Shown here: positions 1-5,975 of the stretch, in pieces | How the letters are laid out: every line of letters starts with the position of its first letter | How positions within the stretch are numbered: the first letter of the stretch is position 1 | Source of the DNA: JAUVYV01 sp964585535 | GTDB lineage: Bacteria > Planctomycetota > Phycisphaerae > Sedimentisphaerales > Anaerobacaceae | Length of the DNA: 11,219 bases | NCBI GenBank assembly: GCA_964585535.1 | Contig: CAZPDW010000064.1 | Coordinates: forward strand, 1 to 11,219 | Direction: 5' to 3' | Notes under the pieces: generated by a model | What the model was told of the DNA's origin: nothing | Seen by the model: only the letters and a program-made list of their open reading frames with translations | Databases searched by the model: none | Made by a program: the position numbers and the translations under genes

Positions 1-874
1 GTCGGCTGCACTTCAGGAGATAATCACGGCTTTTCGCCAGTGCTTTTTCCATTTCGTCCGGTTTAGGCTCGTGGTGCATAAACGGGTTGACGTACCATCG
101 ATAGTCTATACGAGCAAGTTCGGCGAGCCAGGGTTTGAAGTCGGTGGGTCCCAAGCCGGGTAACTGTTTGACTGACTCTGCATTTTGCCAGGCATAGAAG
201 AACAGAAGCTGCCTGCCGGCGATGTTTATTGCCTGCTCCACTGATTCTTTGCGGTTCTGGAGGTGATACGGCGCCAGAGCAATACCGAGGCGTGGATGCT
301 TGTTGAGGTCAACAAACGCCTTGAACGAATCGAGGGAATCCAGCAGCGAATTGCCGTGGTTCTCGATGGCAATGTAGGAATCATACTTTTCAGCTAATTC
401 GAGCTGCGGTTTGAGAGATTCGAGCAGGCGTTTCATATTCGCGGTCAACTGCCCGGGCTTGCAGGATTCGGCGCTGCCCCTGATTACGACGCAGCCGCCC
501 AGTTTCCCAAGCATCTTTGCGTATCGCTCATAGCGGTCACCAAACATTGAGACCGCATAAAGTTTGAGCTTGTTGTCGGTGAGGATTTGGGCGAATTTGT
601 CGGGCCCGATATCTTCAAGCACTTCTTCGAGATGTCGGCACGGGCCTCCCCAATCGAATTTTGCCCAGATATCGACCGCCTCAAAACCGAGCCGGCCAAT
701 GATTTGACATGCTTGCTCAATGGGCAGTGACCTGAAATGGACGGACGACGTGGATAACTTCATCTGCCACGGTTCGGTGGAGCGGCTGATATTGCTCAGG
801 GATACTGTGGCTGCGAGAGCAGTACCCAGGAAGGCACGCCGAGTCAGTTGCGGCTTTTTGCTGTTGTCGTTCAT
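1..874 (-). CDS. Tat-exported TIM-barrel sugar isomerase/epimerase-like protein, 3' end cut by window edge
   Basis: The frame is open from ATG at 874 to the left edge (291 codons, no stop), so the C-terminus is missing. Family members are about 300 aa, so little is probably lost. The start is set by GGAAAGGA at 882-889, 7 nt upstream. The N-terminus is a clear twin-arginine signal (TRRAFLG, residues 11-17, then a mild hydrophobic stretch), so export as a folded protein is expected. The body has the look of the xylose-isomerase-like/AP-endonuclease-2 TIM barrel: GFEAVDIW near residue 63, IENHG near 170, LAPYHL near 200, NPFMHH near 263. Only the first of the usual metal ligands (Glu171) is obvious. 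Where relatives have Asp, His and Glu, this protein has Ala201 (APYH), FYAWQ and NPFMHH. It is the last visible gene of the five-gene operon, 38 nt after the preceding stop. The fold assignment is fairly sure; the reaction is unknown. Confidence 0.85.
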   Translation of the reverse strand, partial: MNDNSKKPQLTRRAFLGTALAATVSLSNISRSTEPWQMKLSTSSVHFRSLPIEQACQIIGRLGFEAVDIWAKFDWGGPCRHLEEVLEDIGPDKFAQILTDNKLKLYAVSMFGDRYERYAKMLGKLGGCVVIRGSAESCKPGQLTANMKRLLESLKPQLELAEKYDSYIAIENHGNSLLDSLDSFKAFVDLNKHPRLGIALAPYHLQNRKESVEQAINIAGRQLLFFYAWQNAESVKQLPGLGPTDFKPWLAELARIDYRWYVNPFMHHEPKPDEMEKALAKSRDYLLKCSR

Positions 875-912
875 ATCCAATTCCTTTCCGTTTCGGTCTG
901 ACGTGCTGAATA

Positions 913-1737
913 TCAAAGCAAAGACTTAAGATGTTTTACGCTTGCCTCTGCCTGAGCGACGGTGCCGCATTCGACACTGAAAACAATGTCACGTGGAACG
1001 GATTTGCAGATTTCGATGATTTTTTTCCAGTCGATGACTCCGTCTCCGCAGGCGCAGCCGGCAGGGGTGCCGGTAACTTTTCCGCGTTCGGCCTGTGAGT
1101 GCCGGACGGAGATGTCCTTGGCGTGGACGTGTACGAGCCGGTCTTTGATACTTTCGAGCCAGACGATTGGGTCCTGGCCTGCGATGTAGCTGTTGCCGGT
1201 ATCGAAGTTGATGCCGATGGCGGGTGAGTCAACGAGGTTGTATATTTTGTCGAGTCCTTCGGGCGTTTTGCTGTATTGCTGATGCGGCTCAAGGCCGATG
1301 AAGACGCCTCGTGGTTCGGCTACTGCGGCGGCCTCGGTGAGGGTGTATTTCATCAGGACGAAATCCTGCTCTTCGGTGGTCCACTGCGGTTTTGGCCCTT
1401 CGTCGGTGGTAACACCCGGGGCGCCGGCTTCGGCGGCAAAGCGGATTGACTGTTTGAGATAGTTAAGGGATACGTCGGGTTTGCACAACGGCGTGTGAGA
1501 AGAAAAGGCGGAGAGTTTGACACCGGCCTTTTCGCACATTCGTTTTACCCGGATGGGGTCATCGGACATCGAGATAGTTGCGTAGTAGCCGGCCTCGCTC
1601 ATCAGCTCTCTTCCCAGATGTACCCAGGGTTCGACATATTCATATCCAAGCTCGGCGGCCTTTTCGAGACCCCATTGGAGGGGTTTGTCCTCGTGGCGGA
1701 TGAATTCGAGATTTACTCCTAATCCAATCTTTCCCAT
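913..1737 (-). CDS. Sugar phosphate isomerase/epimerase (xylose isomerase-like TIM barrel)
   Basis: This 274-aa protein belongs to the AP-endonuclease-2/xylose-isomerase-like TIM-barrel superfamily, which isomerises, epimerises or dehydrates keto-sugars and inositols with a divalent metal. The four expected ligand positions look intact: Glu150 in GLEPHQQ, Asp179 in NFDTGN, His205 in HVHAKD and Glu256 in SVECG. A GDGVIDW motif near residue 231 is also typical. There is no signal peptide or membrane segment, so it appears cytoplasmic, unlike its neighbours. The start chosen is ATG 1737, with AAAGGAG at 1744-1750 and 6-nt spacing. A GTG at 1764 would give a 4-nt overlap with the upstream gene but has no ribosome binding site and adds nine residues lacking family character. 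It sits fourth in the operon, 23 nt after the oxidoreductase stop. The substrate is not determinable. Confidence 0.93.
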   Translation of the reverse strand: MGKIGLGVNLEFIRHEDKPLQWGLEKAAELGYEYVEPWVHLGRELMSEAGYYATISMSDDPIRVKRMCEKAGVKLSAFSSHTPLCKPDVSLNYLKQSIRFAAEAGAPGVTTDEGPKPQWTTEEQDFVLMKYTLTEAAAVAEPRGVFIGLEPHQQYSKTPEGLDKIYNLVDSPAIGINFDTGNSYIAGQDPIVWLESIKDRLVHVHAKDISVRHSQAERGKVTGTPAGCACGDGVIDWKKIIEICKSVPRDIVFSVECGTVAQAEASVKHLKSLL

Positions 1738-1743
1738 ACTATT

Positions 1744-1750
1744 CTCCTTT
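1744..1750 (-). promoter_or_regulatory. Shine-Dalgarno AAAGGAG deciding the start of the TIM-barrel gene at 1737
   Basis: AAAGGAG on the minus strand lies 6 nt before ATG 1737. It is the reason for preferring that ATG to the GTG at 1764, which overlaps the previous stop codon but is preceded only by a CTGAAAAT-type sequence. Confidence 0.8.
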
Positions 1751-1760
1751 ACACTGCTGG

Positions 1761-2972
1761 TCACATTTTCAGCCCGGTCAAATCGGGTTTGATTTCCGGG
1801 CCGGTTTTGAGCATTTCATCCCACGTTATTCTTGTTTTCTTTTCTGCAGCCATCTGGCCGAGTATGCACGCCAAGTTGGCATTGACACCCGGTTCAACAG
1901 TCGGGTTGTCATAAACTCCATTGACGATACTCTGATAGAAAGTTTCGACGTTCGCTTTCATACCGGAGGCGTAGAGGTTCTTGTTTTCGCCGCCTCGCCA
2001 GCCGCGTTTGGTTCCGCGTATCCCTACCTTTCCGGCGTAATACGTTTCGATGTGTCCCTCGCTGCCATAGGCATGACAACTGATGACGCTGTACTGGTTC
2101 GGGATGTATTCGCCCTGATAGTTCAGGATGATTCCGTTCTTGAAGTTATATGTCACCGAGTATGTGTCATGGCTGTCACCGTGGGCGTCGGCCCGGGAAA
2201 GCGAAGAGGAGCCCATAGCATCTATTGGGTTTTCCTGTGCCATCCACAGGGCTACATCTATGCTGTGAACGCCGGCGTTGAGCAGTTTGCCGCCTCCGAT
2301 GGCTGCATCATTGACCCATATCAGGTTCACGAGCCGGCCTGCTATGGTCTCGCCAAGGGGTGGGTCGGGAAAGCTCTCGTCGCTGTAAACCGCCGCTATG
2401 AGACCGACCTTGCCGAGCCATCCTTCGCGGACTTTTTTGATGCCCTCGATGAAGAATTTGTCTGTTCGAGTCTGGAAGTCTATAATAAAGACTCTTTTCT
2501 CTTTGGTCGCCTGACGGCCGAGCTTCTGTATCAACAAAGAGCCCGGGACATCGATTGCGACGGGTTTGGCTATGTAGATATGACAACCAGCATCCGATGC
2601 GGCCTGAGCGTGCTCAGGAAAGCAGTATGGCGGGGTTTCAAGAAATACCGCATCGACTCTGGAATCAAGCAATCTTTTGTAGCCGTTCAATCCGGAGTAT
2701 CTTCGGTTTTCGGGAACATGGAGCTCGGCACCGACTTTCTGCGAGACATTTGGGAAATAGTCTGCAACAGCGGCAATTTCATACCCCTCTCTCTCTGCGA
2801 GATGCCGTGCGATCCACGCTCCTCTGCCACCGAGACCGATGCAACCGACTTTGATACGGGAATGAGCAGCCGTTGTGAAGGCGGTCGAGGGTTTGGTAAT
2901 AAGAAGTGAGGCGGCCGAAGCTGTAGCAGCGACGAACTTGCGACGACTCAACGTTTCACGAGTCTTATCCAT
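1761..2972 (-). CDS. Tat-exported Gfo/Idh/MocA family oxidoreductase with altered EKP motif
   Basis: This 403-aa NAD(P)-dependent dehydrogenase-like protein of the Gfo/Idh/MocA family probably oxidises or reduces a sugar or cyclitol. The N-terminus carries a twin-arginine signal (SRRKFVA, residues 9-15, then AATASAASLL). The Rossmann fingerprint is KVGCIGLGGRG at residues 41-51. The usual EKP motif is IAKP (Lys136 kept, Glu replaced by Ala135). The C-terminal domain has GGGKLLNAGVHSID, in which His236 is kept but the acidic residue four positions before it is Asn232. Precedent for export is Zymomonas glucose-fructose oxidoreductase, a Tat substrate with tightly bound NADP. ATG 2972 has AAGGAG at 2983-2988. 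It lies 23 nt downstream of the other oxidoreductase gene. Family is sure. Whether this member is a full dehydrogenase, or uses its cofactor in a cyclic way, is open. Confidence 0.95.
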   Translation of the reverse strand: MDKTRETLSRRKFVAATASAASLLITKPSTAFTTAAHSRIKVGCIGLGGRGAWIARHLAEREGYEIAAVADYFPNVSQKVGAELHVPENRRYSGLNGYKRLLDSRVDAVFLETPPYCFPEHAQAASDAGCHIYIAKPVAIDVPGSLLIQKLGRQATKEKRVFIIDFQTRTDKFFIEGIKKVREGWLGKVGLIAAVYSDESFPDPPLGETIAGRLVNLIWVNDAAIGGGKLLNAGVHSIDVALWMAQENPIDAMGSSSLSRADAHGDSHDTYSVTYNFKNGIILNYQGEYIPNQYSVISCHAYGSEGHIETYYAGKVGIRGTKRGWRGGENKNLYASGMKANVETFYQSIVNGVYDNPTVEPGVNANLACILGQMAAEKKTRITWDEMLKTGPEIKPDLTGLKM

Positions 2973-2995
2973 TCCTGACTGTCTCCTTCATATAC

Positions 2996-4306
2996 TTAGA
3001 GTGTCCAGGGACTTCGCATTGCGCGGGTCGTGTATCGCTCGGCGTCTTTGTCGCCGATGATTTTTTCATTTTTCGGGTCCCACTTTATGGTGCGTCCGGT
3101 TCGGACGACGATGTCACTGAGGTGGCTTATGAAGTCGGATTGTACGGCGGCCCCGATTGGGCTGATGGGGTCTTTTCTGCTTATTACGCACCGGGCGAAG
3201 TTTGCGTAGTGGTTGTTGCTTTTGTAGAGGTGGATATCGGTTGGTTTGAGGGTAAGAGCGAGCAGCTCGGGCGGGTCGGCGTAGATGCCCGCGCGGTCAA
3301 CACTGACCCAGCCCTTGTCGCCGATGAAGGTAGTGCCGTGGTCGTGCATTGGGCGGTACTTGCGGACGATACGGCCGGCGACTTTCGTGCTCATGAATTT
3401 CATTTTGACACCGTTTTCATAGGTGCAGTTAATGTCCCAGTCGAGGGTGGTGTCGAAAAGACCTTCTGTCGGGAGAGTGCCTTTTCCTTCGTAGAGGACC
3501 GGAGCGGTATTGTCGGTGTTGTTTCCCCATTGGGCGATGTCGAGCGGGTGAGCGCCCCAGCCGGCGATAAAGCCGATGGCATAATCGTAGATGTGGTATC
3601 CTCCTTTGAGACTATCATCTCGCAGGCAGCGGTCGGTATTGAATGGTTTGACCGGAGCGGGTCCGAGCCACATATCATAATCGAACCCCTCTGGTACGGG
3701 TTCCGGTTTTGTCGAGCCGCCGCGGACGCCGCCGGAACACCATGCGTGGATTTCGTTTAGTTTGCCGATGTATTTGTTTCTTGCCAGCTCGCAGGCGAAT
3801 CGGAAGTTTCGGTCCGAGCGCTGCTGCGTACCATACTGGAAGATGCGGTCGTAGTTTCTGACGGCTTTTCTTGCGGCCTGGTCCTGTTCGATACTGATAC
3901 CGAGTGGTTTTTCGACGTACATATCCTTTCCCGCCTTTGCGGCGAGGATGGCGATGGGTACATGCCAGTGGTCGGGCGTTGCGACGACAACGGCGTCGAT
4001 ATCGCTGCGGGCGAGAATATCTCTGAAGTCGTTGTAGGCGTCGCAGCCGATTCTATCAACCCATTTATCACGGCGTTTTTTGTTTGGGTCAGCGACGGCG
4101 ACGGACTGGGCCTCTTTGACCTGGAGGAAGGCCCTGAGCAGGCCGCTGCCCTGGCCTCCGACGCCGATGTGGCCGAGCGTGACACGTTCGGAGGCGGGGG
4201 ATTTTGTTTCGCTGCCCAAAGCGGAGGTAGTTATCACATAGGGAAGTGCGATTGCGCCGGCGGTTGATTGAATGAATTTTCTTCTTGTAAGTTTTTGCTG
4301 TTTCAT
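2996..4306 (-). CDS. Tat-exported Gfo/Idh/MocA family oxidoreductase
   Basis: This Gfo/Idh/MocA oxidoreductase (436 aa from ATG 4306) has a Tat signal (LTRRKFIQ near residues 6-13, followed by AGAIALPYVI). The cofactor-binding fingerprint is GHIGVGGQG near residues 45-53. TPDHWH near residue 110 and an intact YVEKPLG near 130-136 mark the catalytic lysine region. GWGAHPLDIAQWG near residue 257 is the substrate-domain signature common in planctomycete exported members. Two starts are possible. ATG 4318 overlaps the upstream stop by 7 nt but has no ribosome binding site. ATG 4306 has GGTGA 5 nt before it and leaves a 5-nt gap to the upstream stop, so it is preferred. Translation is probably coupled to the upstream lipoprotein gene. 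It likely acts on a sugar or glycoside outside the cytoplasm; substrate unknown. Confidence 0.95.
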   Translation of the reverse strand: MKQQKLTRRKFIQSTAGAIALPYVITTSALGSETKSPASERVTLGHIGVGGQGSGLLRAFLQVKEAQSVAVADPNKKRRDKWVDRIGCDAYNDFRDILARSDIDAVVVATPDHWHVPIAILAAKAGKDMYVEKPLGISIEQDQAARKAVRNYDRIFQYGTQQRSDRNFRFACELARNKYIGKLNEIHAWCSGGVRGGSTKPEPVPEGFDYDMWLGPAPVKPFNTDRCLRDDSLKGGYHIYDYAIGFIAGWGAHPLDIAQWGNNTDNTAPVLYEGKGTLPTEGLFDTTLDWDINCTYENGVKMKFMSTKVAGRIVRKYRPMHDHGTTFIGDKGWVSVDRAGIYADPPELLALTLKPTDIHLYKSNNHYANFARCVISRKDPISPIGAAVQSDFISHLSDIVVRTGRTIKWDPKNEKIIGDKDAERYTTRAMRSPWTL

Positions 4307-4311
4307 TTTTG

Positions 4312-5289
4312 TCACCATTTCAATTTACTAAAAGTTTGCCATTGGTCTTCGAGCATGCTGCGGTCTGTTCGTCCGGGGTGGATGAGGATTCTATACTTGA
4401 GCGTGAGTGTGTCGTTTGCCTTTAAGGTGTATGGTTCGTAGAACAGAAATGCGGGGCTGAAGTATTTCATTCCGGGTCCGAGGATTACGTACCATGGTGT
4501 TGGGTGGCGAAGATTATCGGGGTGGTCGAAGATGACGATGCCGGCTGGTTTTCCGGGCGTCGGCTCGATGGTGTAATCGCACCAGCGGGCTTTGGCACTG
4601 TTCAATTCCTTGTTGTAAGTATTTGCTTCACTGTCAACGACCCGCCAGTTTTTTGCGTTGTCTGCGAAGCGGACGGAGAGGCCCGCGTAGCCACCCCAGG
4701 CGACGCCGTTCGGCTGGCCGAGTACCGGTGTGCGTTCGAGGACGGCGTCTTTGTCTTTGGCGGTGAAGGTGCTTTTCCAATCGATGGTGTAGATGCCTTT
4801 TTGGTTGGGCGGGCTGATTTTCAGCAGTCGTTTTTCCGTAAGGACGGGCGGTTTTCCACGAGGATGGTAGCTGATGTGGATTTCGATGTCGGCGCTTTTG
4901 TCGGAATGTGGTTTTACTTTGACCTTTGTGATTTCGTTTCTCCCGTTGGCGAGGTGAGAAACTTTGTCTTCTTCCCAGTAGTTAAGCCGGTTGATGGTTT
5001 TCCAGGACCACCAGAGTCCCCGGTGCCATACGTGGTCGGGCGGTCTCAGCTCGGTCAGGACCGTGCCGTCGGTAAGGGCGACCGGATGGAAATACGGCTT
5101 GTCCTCTTTTTGGTCGTAGTTGAGCTGCCAGACGACTTGGTCGCCCTTGGTGAGTGCCAGCGATGTGTCGGTGTGCTTGAAGTTGTACGGTGCAATCGAG
5201 GCAGGTGGCAGGCCCGAGCAGCCGGTTACCAGCGTTGAGACAGCTATCAGTGTGATTAAGCCGTTTGCGTGGGTTTTGAAGTTTTGCAT
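4312..5289 (-). CDS. PmoA-like (DUF6807-type) lipoprotein
   Basis: This 325-aa protein is first in the operon. Residues 1-24 form a lipoprotein signal: a hydrophobic stretch LITLIAVSTL, then lipobox VTGC with Cys24, so it should be lipid-anchored in the cell envelope. The body matches the PmoA-like family. Recognisable points are DHVWHRGLWW at 85-94, WGGYAGLSVRF near 198, FDHPDNLRHPTPW near 254 and a C-terminal LKYRILIHPG near 297. Databases often call this family 'methane oxygenase PmoA', but nothing here points to methane oxidation. Planctomycete members usually sit beside Gfo/Idh dehydrogenases and TIM-barrel isomerases, as here, which suggests a carbohydrate-linked role. The His-rich HVWHRG motif could be an active or binding site (inference). 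ATG 5289 is preceded by AAGGAG at 5299-5304, 9 nt away, and by the promoter at 5319-5348. Confidence 0.9.
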   Translation of the reverse strand: MQNFKTHANGLITLIAVSTLVTGCSGLPPASIAPYNFKHTDTSLALTKGDQVVWQLNYDQKEDKPYFHPVALTDGTVLTELRPPDHVWHRGLWWSWKTINRLNYWEEDKVSHLANGRNEITKVKVKPHSDKSADIEIHISYHPRGKPPVLTEKRLLKISPPNQKGIYTIDWKSTFTAKDKDAVLERTPVLGQPNGVAWGGYAGLSVRFADNAKNWRVVDSEANTYNKELNSAKARWCDYTIEPTPGKPAGIVIFDHPDNLRHPTPWYVILGPGMKYFSPAFLFYEPYTLKANDTLTLKYRILIHPGRTDRSMLEDQWQTFSKLKW

Positions 5290-5318
5290 TTTTATTGGCT
5301 CCTTCAGTGAATGCCCGA

Positions 5319-5348
5319 ATTATAATTCCCCGGTTGGCCCTGTGTAAA
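5319..5348 (-). promoter_or_regulatory. Sigma70-type promoter of the sugar-redox operon
   Basis: On the minus strand there is a -35 box TTTACA (5343-5348), an 18-nt spacer and a perfect -10 box TATAAT (5319-5324). Transcription would start near 5312, leaving a leader of about 22 nt that includes AAGGAG at 5299-5304 before ATG 5289. The leader is too short for a riboswitch. No clear operator palindrome is seen around it. Confidence 0.75.
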
Positions 5349-5351
5349 TGG

Positions 5352-5390
5352 TTATTTTTCGATGGATGTGTGGGCGGTGGGGAAGAAGCG
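5352..5390 (-). pseudogene. Remnant resembling the birA 3' end
   Basis: Read on the minus strand, this 39-nt stretch encodes RFFPTAHTSIEK and a TAA stop. The last codons of birA (5867 down to 5829) encode RFFPAAHSSIVN and a TGA stop. Eight of twelve residues agree, the stop falls at the same place, and the DNA shares the 12-mer CGCTTCTTCCCC plus further matches. Upstream of the match the similarity fades quickly, and an in-frame stop occurs near 5460-5462, so no intact second gene exists. The simplest reading is a decayed duplication, or a scar from replacement of the birA 3' region. Chance similarity is possible but looks unlikely, since both copies end at a stop. Confidence 0.4.
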
Positions 5391-5485
5391 GCGTGTGGAG
5401 CGGGTGCGTTTCATCTTTGCAGGTAGATTTTTCAACTCATAATGCCTATATCCGGCGTATCAATCCGAATATCAAAAAAAGGCAA

Positions 5486-5540
5486 ATCAGGTCATCAGGC
5501 AACCAGGATGCAGAATATCGGCAGAACAGGGCATCAGGGA
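5486..5540. repeat. Short degenerate octamer repeat tract (ATCAGGNN)
   Basis: ATCAGG, ATCAGG and ACCAGG start at 5486, 5494 and 5502, exactly 8 nt apart. AACAGG and ATCAGG follow at 5525 and 5533, again 8 nt apart. The two clusters are out of phase by one base. With five short imperfect copies this could be a decaying microsatellite-like tract or a multi-site protein target. Chance cannot be excluded. Confidence 0.3.
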
Positions 5541-5638
5541 AATGATGATTCGACATACCGAGAAGTTTCCGCGTCATCACAGGTATAGTTTAGGTGTAGC
5601 GATAGAGAATAGAATCCAGAAGCTTTTGGCCCTGCTTC

Positions 5639-5738
5639 TGCGGGCCAAATACGGCCGTAAGCCCCCAACTTTATGTTGGGGGTTATAAACCGGCGACGAC
5701 GACAAAACCCCCACGATAAACGTGGGGGCTTGCGGGCC
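5639..5738. repeat. Paired inverted hairpins, REP/BIME-like element with flanking 8-bp direct repeats
   Basis: Hairpin A (5662-5682) has an 8-bp stem CCCCCAAC/GTTGGGGG and loop TTTAT. Hairpin B (5708-5728) has an 8-bp stem CCCCCACG/CGTGGGGG and loop ATAAA. Taken with their flanks (5659-5684 and 5706-5731), the reverse complement of B equals A at 22 of 26 positions. The four differences are two stem pairs changed on both sides, so pairing is conserved: A-T became C-G and C-G became G-C. TGCGGGCC occurs at 5639-5646 and again at 5731-5738, bracketing the pair. The layout matches paired REP (BIME) elements or miniature elements mobilised by Y1/RAYT-type transposases. No transposase is in the window, so the family is an inference. 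Confidence 0.65.
5701..5731 (-). terminator. Possible terminator of the uvrB-nadC-birA operon
   Basis: Read in the operon direction, hairpin B is a GC-rich 8-bp stem with a 5-nt loop followed by TTTTG, about 100 nt after the birA stop. The T-run is short, so termination may be partial. The second hairpin of the pair is followed by CTTACGG and does not look like a terminator on this strand. The termination role may be secondary to the repeat element. Confidence 0.4.
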
Positions 5739-5747
5739 GGAACGCTT

Positions 5748-5975
5748 ATGATAAAAAAACACTGGATTTGGATTGCCGTCATTGCCATATCGACGGGGAC
5801 ATCTTATGCCGACTTCGGTGAGCATAAGTCAATTTACTATGCTGCTGTGTGCGGCGGGGAAGAAGCGGGTGGCGCCGGAGTCGAGCTGGAGGATAAGGCC
5901 TTTTTGGGGGTCCAGGCCGATGCAGTTGCCGGTGAATTTTCTTCGGTTGTAAGCGACTGTGAGGCGGTGATTTAG
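5748..5975 (+). pseudogene. Orphan signal-peptide frame running into the birA 3' end
   Basis: From ATG 5748 the plus strand encodes MIKKHWIWIAVIAIS and then TGTSYAD, a textbook Sec signal peptide: lysines, a hydrophobic core, and an SYA cleavage site. A weak GGA lies a few bases upstream. After about 27 codons the frame enters the antisense of birA (from 5829) and ends at 5975 with sequence that looks like a plain shadow of birA. The most likely reading is the 5' stub of a secreted-protein gene whose body was lost. A real 75-aa secreted peptide overlapping birA tail-to-tail, or chance, are alternatives. Confidence 0.25.

Larger units (their letters stand above)
5349..5828. other. 480-base intergenic region between two minus-strand operons
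   Basis: No convincing intact gene lies here. Short frames on both strands (for example the 84- and 82-codon minus-strand frames ending at 5534 and 5577) lack family features and run through the hairpin pair. The stretch contains a birA-like remnant (5352-5390), a tract of ATCAGG-type octamers (5486-5540), the paired hairpin element (5639-5738) and an orphan signal-peptide frame starting at 5748. Together they suggest a locus that has undergone insertion or rearrangement. Confidence 0.6.

Noticed and set aside
1738..1764. GTG start at 1764 for the TIM-barrel gene (4-nt overlap with the previous stop)
   Set aside because: No ribosome binding site precedes it, whereas ATG 1737 has AAAGGAG at ideal spacing and begins right at the family's first strand.
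2052..2909. 285-codon plus-strand frame
   Set aside because: It lies entirely antisense to the Gfo/Idh/MocA gene at 1761-2972, has no family features or ribosome binding site, and is explained by codon bias of the real gene.
3122..3760. 212-codon plus-strand frame
   Set aside because: It is antisense to the second oxidoreductase, with no recognisable domain.
4504..5238. 244-codon plus-strand frame
   Set aside because: It is antisense to the PmoA-like lipoprotein gene; low-complexity Val/Asp/Gly composition marks it as a shadow.
4312..5289. Methane monooxygenase subunit, from the PmoA family name
   Set aside because: The protein is a lipoprotein of the PmoA-like/DUF6807 type among sugar enzymes; no pmoB or pmoC, and not a multi-pass membrane protein.
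5691..5703. GAC triplet run as a microsatellite
   Set aside because: Only four units long; too short to be meaningful.
5639..5738. Start of a CRISPR array
   Set aside because: There are only two units, in inverted orientation, with a single 21-nt spacer and no cas genes.
5534..5825. Two minus-strand frames of 84 and 82 codons in the intergenic region
   Set aside because: They overlap each other and run through the hairpin pair; no start signal and no recognisable protein character.
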